Of a stretch of 60,127 bases of DNA, positions 43,500-51,369 are shown piece by piece (positions within the stretch are counted from its first letter, which is position 1; each line of letters starts with the position of its first letter). The stretch is from Acidimicrobiaceae bacterium (GTDB lineage Bacteria; Actinomycetota; Acidimicrobiia; Acidimicrobiales; RAAP-2), in NCBI GenBank assembly GCA_003162395.1, contig PMON01000076.1:1-60127 (forward strand), read 5' to 3'. The notes under the pieces were generated by a model, which worked only from the letters and a program-made list of their open reading frames with translations, was not told where the DNA came from and did no database searches. A program made the position numbers and the translations under genes.

Positions 43500-43688
43500 G
43501 TGGCAAAGGCTGACTTTCGACGACATAAGGGCGACGGCACGTATCCGTGGCACTTCTGCTCAAACTGCACGTACTGGCCGACAGAGCACTTCGAGTCGTC
43601 GGAGAAACGACAGGCACCGGCGTGCCGAGAGTGCGCCGACCTCGAACGTCGGCAGATGTGCACGAAGGACAACTCCTACTACCTGTAG
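43500..43688 (+). CDS. Small protein with two CxxC motifs (zinc-ribbon-like)
   Basis: A 62-residue basic protein from GTG 43500 with GAGG seven bases upstream. It contains WHFCSNCTYWP and CRECADLE, two CxxC knuckles spaced as in small zinc ribbons, then a final KDNSYYL. Similar short proteins of unknown function occur in actinobacteria. It could bind nucleic acid or act as a zinc-dependent adaptor. It precedes the APH-like gene by 55 bases and may be cotranscribed with it. Confidence 0.55.
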   Translation: MAKADFRRHKGDGTYPWHFCSNCTYWPTEHFESSEKRQAPACRECADLERRQMCTKDNSYYL

Positions 43689-43743
43689 TGGTCGCGTGGA
43701 CGCTCGCCGCCCTTGGGCTGAGCCTGGGTCTACGGTCGGCGAA

Positions 43744-44931
43744 ATGGACATCGAGCCAGCGTCGACTCGAACCGTCACCTTGGTCGTGGCGAACGATGCG
43801 CGACTCCTCGGCTCGATCGGGCCCTTCGGGGTTGCGACGCCCTGGTGGCAGGACACCGAGCCGATCTCTCGATGCTTCCCGCACCTCGCCGTGCTCAGGC
43901 TCCTCGACGTCAGCGCGCCGCCGGGCGCCACATATGGGGGGACGGTCCGATACCTCGCTGAGCAGGTCGGTCCGTCGCCCGACGCCCTGCCGCTCGATCT
44001 CGGGCCCGTTCCCGAAGGTGTCGTGCTCGACGAGAGCCCGATGCGCATGCCCTGGGCGCGACCTGGAGGTCCGAGCCTCGATCTCGAATGGGTGGCCTCG
44101 GTTGTCCCGGTGACCGGGACGCCGGTCCAGCATCGAACCTGGAACCTCTCGGCGATCTGGTCGGTGCCAACTGCCGTCGGCGAGGTCTGGCTCAAGTGCC
44201 TCCCGCCCTTCCTCAGCCACGAGGCCCAGGTCCTGCGGGTGCTGTCGGACCGGGCCGTGCCGAGGCTGCTGGGCCACGACGGACACCGACTGCTCCTTCA
44301 GTCCCTCCCCGGTCGCGACGGCTACGACGCGACGATCGGCGAGCGAAAGCAGCTCATCGACACGCTGATCGCCATCCAGCTGACGACGGTGTCGAGAACC
44401 AGCGAGCTCCTCGCCTCCGGCGTCCCCGATCGACGCTGGCCGGCACTGCTCGCCGCAGCCGGCGCGGTGGTTGACGCGCGGGCACCCGAGGATCCCGAGC
44501 TTCGAGCGCTCGTCGAGGACGCAGACTCGAGGGTGCGAGCCATCGTCGAGTGCGGGATGGACGACGTCCTCGTCCACACCGACGCCCACAGCGGCAACGC
44601 GAGGATCGTCGAAGGGGCCGGGCCGATCTGGTTCGACTGGGGAGACTCCGCGGTCGGGCACCCGATCCTCGATGTCGCGGTCCTTGAGCGACCGGGCACG
44701 CCGTTCCGCGACGAGCTCATCGCGTACTGGCTCGATGCGTGGAAGCACGCGTGTCCGGACGCCGACCCCCACCGAGCATGGCGCCTCATTCGGCCGTTCG
44801 CGGCGCTCCTCGGTGCCGTCGTGTACCAGCGCTTCTTGGACGGCATCGAGCGCAGCGAGCGCGTGTACCACGAGGGCGACGTCACCGCGTTTCTCGCACG
44901 AGCTGTCGAGCTGGCATCGATCCCTGCGTGA
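43744..44931 (+). CDS. Aminoglycoside phosphotransferase-like kinase with extra N-terminal domain
   Basis: A 395-residue protein from ATG 43744. Residues 1-120 are an extra beta-rich domain with no family assigned. The kinase-like part starts with the nucleotide-loop strands (EVWLKCLPPFLSHEAQVLRVL). The catalytic loop is VLVHTDAHSGNARIV (HxDxxxxN) and the metal-binding IWFDWGDSAVGHPILDVAV. This is the APH/choline-kinase fold. Such proteins phosphorylate antibiotics, choline, homoserine or sugars; the substrate is unknown. The extra N-terminal domain is unusual for resistance enzymes. Confidence 0.82.
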   Translation: MDIEPASTRTVTLVVANDARLLGSIGPFGVATPWWQDTEPISRCFPHLAVLRLLDVSAPPGATYGGTVRYLAEQVGPSPDALPLDLGPVPEGVVLDESPMRMPWARPGGPSLDLEWVASVVPVTGTPVQHRTWNLSAIWSVPTAVGEVWLKCLPPFLSHEAQVLRVLSDRAVPRLLGHDGHRLLLQSLPGRDGYDATIGERKQLIDTLIAIQLTTVSRTSELLASGVPDRRWPALLAAAGAVVDARAPEDPELRALVEDADSRVRAIVECGMDDVLVHTDAHSGNARIVEGAGPIWFDWGDSAVGHPILDVAVLERPGTPFRDELIAYWLDAWKHACPDADPHRAWRLIRPFAALLGAVVYQRFLDGIERSERVYHEGDVTAFLARAVELASIPA

Positions 44932-44965
44932 GCCCTGCTCGCGCGACGTCACCAGAATATCTGTC

Positions 44966-44995
44966 TTGACAGTTATATATCCATCTAGTTATATA
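44966..44995 (+). promoter_or_regulatory. Consensus promoter of the ArsR-type regulator gene
   Basis: TTGACA at 44966-44971 and TATATA at 44990-44995 are separated by 18 bases in an AT-rich island. The GTG start codon of the regulator is at 45001, so transcription would begin at or within a base or two of the start codon. The mRNA would then be leaderless, which is common in actinobacteria. No ribosome-binding site is present. Confidence 0.65.
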
Positions 44996-44996
44996 T
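44971..44996 (+). repeat. Direct repeat AGTTATATAT overlapping the arsR-type promoter (operator candidate)
   Basis: Two identical 10-base copies lie at 44971-44980 and 44987-44996, with starts 16 bases apart. They overlap the spacer and the -10 element, so a bound protein would block RNA polymerase. The neighbouring winged-helix regulator is the obvious candidate to bind here and repress its own operon. Confidence 0.5.
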
Positions 44997-45000
44997 TGCG

Positions 45001-45321
45001 GTGACCACGAGCTCGACGATCCAGGCGCTTGCCGAGCCCCACCGCCTGGCAATCCTCGACGTGCTGCGCGAGGGCGAGAGTCCTGTCGGCCAGCTCGCCG
45101 CTCGGCTGGGACAGAGCCAGCCCGGCGTCTCCAAGCACCTTCGCGTGCTCCGCGACGCCGGACTGGTCGCGGTGCGAGCGGACGGGCAGCGCCGCCTCTA
45201 CCGGGTGAAGCCCGAGCCGCTCGTGGAGCTCGACGCATGGATTGCCACGTACCGCGACCTGTGGTCCGATCGGCTCGATCGACTCCAGGGCGCCCTGGAG
45301 AGAGAAAGGGAGCGCACATGA
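45001..45321 (+). CDS. ArsR/SmtB-family winged-helix transcriptional regulator
   Basis: A 106-residue protein from GTG 45001. The winged helix has IQALAEPHRLAILDVLREGESPVGQLAARLGQSQPGVSKHLRVLRDAGLVAVRADGQRRLYRV; the recognition helix is QPGVSKHLRVLRDAG. There is no Cys pair for a metal site. It therefore belongs to the non-metal group usually paired with a SRPBCC/AHSA1 gene, as here (ATGA overlap). It probably represses its own operon through the AGTTATATAT repeats, with an unknown small-molecule signal. Confidence 0.93.
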   Translation: MTTSSTIQALAEPHRLAILDVLREGESPVGQLAARLGQSQPGVSKHLRVLRDAGLVAVRADGQRRLYRVKPEPLVELDAWIATYRDLWSDRLDRLQGALERERERT

Positions 45322-45830
45322 CCGAGCCTGTCCTCAAGACCGAGGGGGATCGACCATCGATCCGACTCGAGCGGCGACTGACCGATCCGCCCGCCGTCGT
45401 GTGGCGCGCGCTGACCGAGCCCGAGAAGCTCGACACGTGGTTCCCGTGCCAGATCCTCGTCGACGGGGGAACCTGGCGGGTCGGTGCGGTGCTGTCGTTC
45501 CCGTTTCCGCCCGAGGTGATCGAGATGACGCTGACGGGCGAGGTGCTCGAGCTCGATGCCCCTCGTCTCCTCGTCTACACGTGGGGACCAGAGACGCTTC
45601 GCTTCGAGCTTCTCGACGACGACGGCGGGACAAGGCTCCTTCTGACCGACGTGCTCGATCCGGCATCGGCGGCGAGGAACGCGGCGGGGTGGGAGGACTG
45701 TCTCGACCTTCTGGCGGGCACCGTCCCCGACGAGCCGGCGTGGCAGGCCCGTTTCGAGCGCTACGCGACGAGGTTCGAACCGATCATCGGGGCCCAGGCG
45801 GGCCCTCCTGAGGGGTCCAAGGGCGACTGA
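45318..45830 (+). CDS. SRPBCC/AHSA1-type (START-like) domain protein
   Basis: A 170-residue protein from ATG 45318, overlapping the regulator stop as ATGA. It shows the AHSA1 pattern: SIRLERRLTDPPAVVWRALTEPEKLDTWFPCQ, GEVLELDAPRLLVYTWG, LRFELLDDDGGTRLLLT and GWEDCLDLLAGT. It forms a hydrophobic ligand pocket; in ArsR-AHSA1 pairs the two often respond to the same compound. The ligand is unknown. Confidence 0.9.
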   Translation: MTEPVLKTEGDRPSIRLERRLTDPPAVVWRALTEPEKLDTWFPCQILVDGGTWRVGAVLSFPFPPEVIEMTLTGEVLELDAPRLLVYTWGPETLRFELLDDDGGTRLLLTDVLDPASAARNAAGWEDCLDLLAGTVPDEPAWQARFERYATRFEPIIGAQAGPPEGSKGD

Positions 45831-45856
45831 ACTCGACGCGACGGTACATCGCCTGA

Positions 45857-46549
45857 AAATATCCGCCCATCGCAGAGGACAACACTCGCTCAGCAGGCGA
45901 TGCCCACTGGAGGGCGTGGCACCGCGCCTACGACGACCCCGTCTCGTCGCTCAGCCGCCGGCTCGTCGCCGTCAGGGGCCTGATCGCTGACTGCCTCGAC
46001 GCCGCACCAGCAGGGGAGATCCGCATCATCAGTCTCTGCGCCGGCGACGGCCGCGACCTTCTCGGCGTCCTCGAGCACCACCCGCGGCGCCCCGACGTCC
46101 GCGCGGAACTGATCGAGCTCGAGGGAGGATTGGTCGACGTGGGTCGGCGCCAGATCGACACGCTCGGACTCGAGGGCGTCATCTTCGTGCAGGCGGACGC
46201 CGGTGACGCTGCCGTGCTCGACACTCTTGGAGACGCGCAGCTGGTGCTCGCGTGCGGAATCTTCGGGAATGTCGCGGACCACGACATTCGATCGACGATC
46301 CGGGGACTCTCCGTGCTCCTCGTTGGGGGCGGATCGACGATCTGGACGCGGCACCGCCTGGCGCCGGATCTCACCCCGTCGATCCGGGAGTGGTTCGTCG
46401 CTGCAGGATTCAAAGAGACGGCGTTCGTGTCCGTTGCGGACTCCTCGGCGTCGGTCGGATCTCACCGCCTCGTTGCAAAGGATCCGACGAGACCGCTCCC
46501 ACGACGCCTCTTCGAGTTCATCGGCGACGGTGCCGGCGGGCACTGCTGA
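45857..46549 (+). CDS. Class I SAM-dependent methyltransferase without a canonical start codon
   Basis: The frame from 45857 to the TGA at 46547-46549 codes a complete small methyltransferase. It contains HWRAWHRAYDDPVSSLSRRL, then motif I IISLCAGDGRDLLGVL, the acidic ELIELEGGLVDVG, VIFVQADAGDAA and VLACGIFGNVAD. Between the in-frame TGA at 45854 and the domain there is no ATG, GTG, TTG or CTG. The true start may use a rare codon such as ATC, or a base change has removed it. The ATG 45899 lies in another frame. The protein resembles unassigned actinobacterial methyltransferases with a WH...YDDP opening; its substrate is unknown. It follows the AHSA1 gene with no other gene between. Confidence 0.7.
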   Translation, partial: KYPPIAEDNTRSAGDAHWRAWHRAYDDPVSSLSRRLVAVRGLIADCLDAAPAGEIRIISLCAGDGRDLLGVLEHHPRRPDVRAELIELEGGLVDVGRRQIDTLGLEGVIFVQADAGDAAVLDTLGDAQLVLACGIFGNVADHDIRSTIRGLSVLLVGGGSTIWTRHRLAPDLTPSIREWFVAAGFKETAFVSVADSSASVGSHRLVAKDPTRPLPRRLFEFIGDGAGGHC

Positions 46550-46728
46550 AGCGACGACGTGCTCGCGGCCCGTACAGCCCGTGACGGCTTCGTGACAGCG
46601 CTGCGCGCGTGCAGCTGACGCTTCTCGGCATGCGGGGGTCAGTCACTCGTGCTCAGTGAGCGTCTGGCTTCCTGGGCTCGAGGAGCGCACGACGTAGACT
46701 CGATGGCTCTTCACATCTGTCTTGGAGC

Positions 46729-48957
46729 GTGAACGCCTACATGCGCACCCTTGCCTCTTGGTGCTTCCGTCATCGTCGAGTCGTCCTCACCTTGTGGGTC
46801 ATCGCTCTCTTAGCGACGTCCTTTGCGTCACGTGAGATCGGCACGAACTTCTCGAACAGCTTCAGCCTCCCCAACACCCCTTCCACGGACGCCATCGCCA
46901 TTCTCCAGCGCGTCTCGCCGCAGAACTCCGGTGACATCGAGCGGATCGTGTTCGAGACGTCCGACGGGCTCTCCGTGACGTCGCCGGCTGTGGAACAACA
47001 GATCAACGCGATGCTTGCCACCGTGGCGCTGCTGCCGCACGTCTCTCACGTACAGTCGCCGTTCACTCCCGCGGGAGCCACCCAGGTCTCGAGCGCCGGA
47101 AGGGTCGCATTCGCGAACGTGAACTTCAACGTCGGGGCGACGAGCGTGTCGACGAAGGAGGCACAACGGTTCGTGAGCACGGCCAGGTCTGCCGACATGC
47201 GCGGACTCCAAGTCGCGGTCTCGGGCCAGGTGGCGGAAAAGGCGATCCCGCCGTCGCTCGGCGGCTCCCTACCCGGCATCCTCCTCGCGGGCATCGTGCT
47301 CTTGTTGGTGTTCGGCTCGCTCGCCGCGATGCTCCTTCCCCTCGCCTCGGCGCTCCTCTCCTTGGGCACCGCGATCGGCATCATCGGACTGCTGAGCAAC
47401 GTGATGAAGATGCCGGAGTTCTCCACGCAGCTCGTCCTACTCATTGGTCTGGGAGTGGGGATCGACTACGCGCTGTTCATCGTCACCCGGCATCGACAAG
47501 GGCTGCTCGCGGGCCTCGATGCCGAGGCCGCGGTGGTCAAGGCCGTCAACACCTCGGGCCGAGCGGTGCTCTTCGCCGGGATGATCGTCTGCATCGCGCT
47601 GCTCGGGATGTTCGCGATCGGCGTCTCGTTCCTCTACGGCGTGGCGATCTCCGCCTCGATCGGCGTCGCCTTCACGATGCTCGCCGCGCTCACGCTCTTG
47701 CCCGCGATGCTCGGGTTCTGCGGCCCGAAGGTCCTCAGCCGGCGGCAGTGTCGTCGCCTCAGGAACGAGGGGCCGCGGATCGTCGGCGCAGGCGCCAGGG
47801 GCTTCTGGCCGCGCTGGTCGGGCTTTGTGTCTCGGCGCCCGATCCTTGCGGCCGGCGGCGCGCTGATCGTCGTCGTGCTCGTCGCTCTCCCGTTCTTCTC
47901 CCTGCGCCTCGGCTCATCTGACCAGGGCAACGACCCGGTCGGGACGACCACGAGGACCGCCTACGACTTGCTCGCCACGGGCTTCGGAGCGGGGTACAAC
48001 GGCCAGTTGACCGTCGTGGTCGTGGGCCACGGGGCGCCCCCCGCGTCGACCCTCGCCCAACTGCGCGACGCGATCTCGACGCACGTCGACGTTGCGTCCG
48101 TGAGCCCGCCGTTCACGCTGCCGCCCAAGGACGACACCACGGTCAGCCTGCTGAACGTCATACCGAGATCCGCGCCCCAAGACGCGGCCACCACGAACCT
48201 GATCGACTCGCTGCGGGGCACGACCATCCCATCGGCCGTGCACGGCACCGGGCTCACGGTGCTGGTCGGAGGATCGACGGCAGTCCTGGTGGACTTCACC
48301 AGAGTGCTGTCCAACAAGCTCCCGTTGTTCATCGCGCTCGTGGTGGCGCTGTCGTTCCTGCTGCTCGCCCTCGTGTTCCGAAGCATCGTCATCCCGCTGA
48401 CGGCCGCGCTCATGAACATCCTGTCCATCGGCGCAGCGTTCGGCGTGCTCGTGGCGGTCTTCCAGCACGGCACGCTGGGGGGCCTCTTCGGCGTGAACCG
48501 ACCTGGCCCCGTGGAGTCGTTCCTTCCGGTGATGCTCTTCGCAATCCTCTTCGGACTCTCGATGGACTACGAGGTGTTCCTCATCTCGAGGATCCATGAG
48601 GAGTGGTTGAAGTCTGGGGACAACCGCACCGCGGTCCGCGACGGGCTCGCCTCGACCGGCAAGACGATCACCGCCGCGGCGTTGATCATGATCATGATCT
48701 TCGGGTCCTTCATCCTCGCCGGCGGCGAGCGGATCATCAAAGAGTTCGGGCTCGGGCTCGCTGCGGGGATCTTCATGGATGCCGTGCTGATCCGGATGGC
48801 GATTGTCCCCGCAGTCATGTTCATGCTGGGTCGGTCGAACTGGTGGTTCCCGAGGTGGCTGGACAAGAAGCTCCCGAGGGCTGCGATCGATCCGATGTCG
48901 GTCGGTGACGAGCACGTGGACGAGATCGTTCCGAGTGATCCCGTCGCCGTCGTCTGA
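46729..48957 (+). CDS. MmpL-type RND superfamily transporter
   Basis: A 742-residue inner-membrane protein from GTG 46729 (ATG 46741 is an alternative). After the first helix (VVLTLWVIALLATSF) there is a periplasmic domain of about 150 residues. The first helix bundle has LIGLGVGIDYALFIVTRHRQG, the second FAILFGLSMDYEVFLISRIHEEW; these carry the Asp-Tyr pairs used for proton coupling in MmpL3. MMPL proteins export lipids or glycolipids, or small hydrophobic compounds. No polyketide or lipid synthesis gene is directly beside it. A hairpin follows its stop. Confidence 0.92.
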   Translation: MNAYMRTLASWCFRHRRVVLTLWVIALLATSFASREIGTNFSNSFSLPNTPSTDAIAILQRVSPQNSGDIERIVFETSDGLSVTSPAVEQQINAMLATVALLPHVSHVQSPFTPAGATQVSSAGRVAFANVNFNVGATSVSTKEAQRFVSTARSADMRGLQVAVSGQVAEKAIPPSLGGSLPGILLAGIVLLLVFGSLAAMLLPLASALLSLGTAIGIIGLLSNVMKMPEFSTQLVLLIGLGVGIDYALFIVTRHRQGLLAGLDAEAAVVKAVNTSGRAVLFAGMIVCIALLGMFAIGVSFLYGVAISASIGVAFTMLAALTLLPAMLGFCGPKVLSRRQCRRLRNEGPRIVGAGARGFWPRWSGFVSRRPILAAGGALIVVVLVALPFFSLRLGSSDQGNDPVGTTTRTAYDLLATGFGAGYNGQLTVVVVGHGAPPASTLAQLRDAISTHVDVASVSPPFTLPPKDDTTVSLLNVIPRSAPQDAATTNLIDSLRGTTIPSAVHGTGLTVLVGGSTAVLVDFTRVLSNKLPLFIALVVALSFLLLALVFRSIVIPLTAALMNILSIGAAFGVLVAVFQHGTLGGLFGVNRPGPVESFLPVMLFAILFGLSMDYEVFLISRIHEEWLKSGDNRTAVRDGLASTGKTITAAALIMIMIFGSFILAGGERIIKEFGLGLAAGIFMDAVLIRMAIVPAVMFMLGRSNWWFPRWLDKKLPRAAIDPMSVGDEHVDEIVPSDPVAVV

Positions 48958-49088
48958 CCGGCCTGCTCGAGGCAGGCTGGCAGGTCACCGACGAGCTCTT
49001 CAACGACCCGTCAACGAACCGCGTTATACGGGTGTGGCTCGACCAGGGTGGCGCGCGGCACTACGTCGCGAAGGCACGGCGGACCTGA
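48954..49088 (+). CDS. Candidate 44-residue protein overlapping the MmpL stop, possible CTG start
   Basis: The frame CTG 48954 to TGA 49086-49088 reads as plausible protein (LLEAGWQVTDELFNDPSTNRVIRVW, then GGARHYVAKA). It overlaps the transporter stop by four bases (CTGA), like the ATGA and GTGA couplings elsewhere here. There is no ATG, GTG or TTG at its start. It could instead be the end of a lost gene. The hairpin at 48961-48977 lies inside it, which weakens the case. Confidence 0.3.
   Translation: MTGLLEAGWQVTDELFNDPSTNRVIRVWLDQGGARHYVAKARRT
48961..48977 (+). terminator. Hairpin after the MmpL gene
   Basis: GCCTGC at 48961-48966 pairs with GCAGGC at 48972-48977 across a five-base loop, starting four bases after the transporter stop. 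No T tract follows. Confidence 0.35.
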
Positions 49089-49168
49089 TCGTCACTCGGC
49101 GGCCGTGGCGGGCACGGCGTTCACGGCGTCCACGGTGAACCTTCCCCTACAGTCGGGCCATCGCCTCC

Positions 49169-49576
49169 ATGAAGGACCTCGACCAGCTCGCACTGTCGAT
49201 GCCGCTCACGACGCGCACGGCCACTGCTGACGGGCGACCCTCGTACCTGGTCTCGGGAAAGCTCTACTGCTGCCAGCGCACGCGGCGGCGTGACGCGCTG
49301 GACGACGCGGGCGAGATGCTCGACGACGTGCTGATGTTCCGGGTCGCGGACCTCGACACGAAGGAGGCGTTGCTCGCGGACAGGTCGTCGTCGTTCTTCA
49401 CCACGCCCCACTTCAACGGGTACCCCGCGATCCTGGTTCGAATCGCGCACCTTCGCTCGATTGGTCGAGATGAGCTGTTCGAGCTCGTCGCTGATGCGTG
49501 GCTCACGAGGGCGCCGAAGCGACAGGCAGCGACGTGGCTCGCGAACCTTGACGCGCGAGTTCGACCACCTGGTTGA
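49169..49576 (+). CDS. MmcQ/YjbR-like DNA-binding family protein
   Basis: A 135-residue protein from ATG 49169. The family pattern is seen: PSYLVSGKLYCCQRTR, MFRVADLDTKEALLADRSSSFFTTPHFNGYPAILVRIAHL and FELVADAWLTRAPKR. MmcQ/YjbR proteins have a CyaY-like fold and are assumed, but not proven, to bind DNA. It stands alone on the plus strand between the MmpL and DUF929 genes. Confidence 0.82.
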   Translation: MKDLDQLALSMPLTTRTATADGRPSYLVSGKLYCCQRTRRRDALDDAGEMLDDVLMFRVADLDTKEALLADRSSSFFTTPHFNGYPAILVRIAHLRSIGRDELFELVADAWLTRAPKRQAATWLANLDARVRPPG

Positions 49577-49701
49577 TCCGGTGCGGCCTCCGAGCACCCA
49601 CTCGCGCGCGACTCAGGGGCCCGAATTAGGTGCGTCAAAGGCTTTGTCTTTTCGTCTCATTCTGAGAAGATGCACGAGAAGCATTTCGCTGGAGGCACCG
49701 G

Positions 49702-50775
49702 GTGTCGGACGACAAGACTGCACAGGGGGCGTCACCGATCGGCCAGCGGGGTACGACGCTCACATCTGGCTCGCGGACCGCTGCGGCATCGAGCCCCGAG
49801 GCGCAGCACGAGCGGCTCGAGCGGGCACTTGCCGAGCTGCTGGCGGTCGATCGTGCTCGCACCGAAGAGCCGTCGAGGTACCGACGGCTCGTGGGCGTGA
49901 CGAGCATCATCTCGATCATCGGCGTGCTCGTGATCATCGGGGGCCTCCTCGCGCTCAGTCATCTCTCGCCGAAGGTCGTGAACGGCGCCTCCTCGCCCTC
50001 GACGACCTCGCCGGGCCCGCCGACGACGACCGCGGCGTCGGTCCCGACGACGCTGTCACCACCTGGCGGTGTCGCAGGTGCCTCGGCCGTCTCGACGATC
50101 GCTGCGGCGAGCCGGGACCGCGCGCTGACATCGACTGTGGGAGAGGGCGGACAGCCGATGCTGCTCCTGAGGACGACGGCGTCGTCATTCATCACCACTC
50201 CGACGGCGACGCCCGTCGTCGAGTACCTCTGGAGTGCAAGATGCGGCGCGTGCGGGCTGGAGAACCTGGTCGTCGCGAGCTCCCTGATCGAGCTTGGTGG
50301 CACGTTCAAAGGCATGTCAGCGCTGTCCTTTGGAGGTTCGTTCAGCTCCGTCGGCTTCGGGATGTATCGCGGACCCGTGGACTTTGAGCCGGTCGAGATG
50401 GTCGGTCCGCCCGGTGAGCCCAGCGGGACGCCGACGCCCCAGGCCAAGAGCCAGTACGAGCTCTACGACGCGTCCCCGTACACGACCAGCAAGGCAACGC
50501 TCCCATTCCTCGACGTTGCGAGCCACTACGTCACGGTCGGCAGCTCCGTTCCGAGCGACCTTGCGTCCGGGCTCACCCTCCGACAGATCGCGGCCGCACT
50601 CCAGTCGGGGCACGGCTCGATCGCCCAGGCCATCATCGGCAGTGCGAACATCCTCACGGCCAGCATCTGCGCGACGCTGTCGGACCTCAGCCGCCCGCTT
50701 CCGTCGATCTGTCTCGCTGGCGAGATCCAGCAGCTGGCGGCGTCGCTGCCCGCCTCGCCCCCGGGGCACTCGTGA
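49702..50775 (+). CDS. DUF929-type membrane-anchored thioredoxin-like protein
   Basis: A 357-residue protein from GTG 49702 with GGAGG seven bases upstream. A membrane helix lies at about residues 66-86 (LVGVTSIISIIGVLVIIGGLLAL), then a Thr/Pro/Ser linker, then the extracytoplasmic domain. That domain holds VVEYLWSARCGACGLENLVVASSLIELGGTFKGM with a CxxC motif, a PVDFEPVEMVG block and KATLPFLDVASHYV. This matches the DUF929 (PF06053) pattern, where a CPxC motif sits in a thioredoxin-like fold; here it is CGAC. A role in disulphide exchange of envelope proteins is plausible. DUF929 proteins are unassigned. Confidence 0.8.
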   Translation: MSDDKTAQGASPIGQRGTTLTSGSRTAAASSPEAQHERLERALAELLAVDRARTEEPSRYRRLVGVTSIISIIGVLVIIGGLLALSHLSPKVVNGASSPSTTSPGPPTTTAASVPTTLSPPGGVAGASAVSTIAAASRDRALTSTVGEGGQPMLLLRTTASSFITTPTATPVVEYLWSARCGACGLENLVVASSLIELGGTFKGMSALSFGGSFSSVGFGMYRGPVDFEPVEMVGPPGEPSGTPTPQAKSQYELYDASPYTTSKATLPFLDVASHYVTVGSSVPSDLASGLTLRQIAAALQSGHGSIAQAIIGSANILTASICATLSDLSRPLPSICLAGEIQQLAASLPASPPGHS

Positions 50776-51054
50776 AGCTGGGCCAAGCTCGGTCTGCCGA
50801 CGCGCCCGCGCGCTCAGCGAGCCGCCACATCACGGCGACCTCACTGTCGCTCATGTGGGGATCCTTCACCTTCCACGAGACGACGTCGCGCACTTGCGCG
50901 GCCACCGCCGGCTGATCGAAGCAGGCCAAGAACGAACGCACCAGCGGGCCCTCGCGCCACGGACGCGTTGAGAACCAATCGAGTCACCAGGAACGCTGAC
51001 AACATTGCGGCCGTGGCATCACATCTCGGGACGGGACGAGCAGGGGAGACGGGA

Positions 51055-51249
51055 ATGCTCGACATGAAAGCGGCGTGTGAGCGCTGCTCGGTGGAGCTCG
51101 AGGCAGCGGGTCGCGCGGTCATCTGCAGCTACGAGTGCACCTTTTGCTCGGCGTGTGCCAAGGAGCTGGACGGACGTTGTCCCAACTGCGCTGGGGAGCT
51201 GGTCCCGCGGCCCCGACGGCGATCAGCTGAGCCGCGACTTGTTGACTGA
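51055..51249 (+). CDS. DUF1272 small zinc protein
   Basis: A 64-residue protein from ATG 51055 with GGGGAG seven bases upstream. The signature MLDMKAACERCSVELE, CSYECTFCSACAKELDGRCPNCAGELVPRPRRR holds seven Cys in the DUF1272 order, which should bind zinc. The function is unknown. It is isolated between the DUF929 gene and the NRPS-like gene. Confidence 0.88.
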   Translation: MLDMKAACERCSVELEAAGRAVICSYECTFCSACAKELDGRCPNCAGELVPRPRRRSAEPRLVD

Positions 51250-51369
51250 CGATGCCGTGACCCGCAGGGTCGGCGCCAGTACGCCTCGTCTGCGGGGCTA
51301 CGCTCCACTCAGTTGCGCGCTGAAAATGGCAATGTGCAGGCGGGAGTGGCTTCGCGTCCAAAGGATCAC

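Noticed and set aside
45774-45783. tRNA-like GGTTCGAACC
   Set aside because: It lies inside the AHSA1 coding sequence and no cloverleaf can be drawn around it.
46643-46659. Inverted repeat TCACT/AGTGA upstream of the MmpL gene
   Set aside because: Only five base pairs; expected by chance and not placed on a recognisable promoter.
50687-50941. A minus-strand frame overlapping the end of the DUF929 gene
   Set aside because: Part of it reads like protein (VRDVVSWKVKDPHMSDSEVAVMW) and it may be a gene remnant. However, a third of it is antisense to DUF929 and no ribosome-binding site or family was found.
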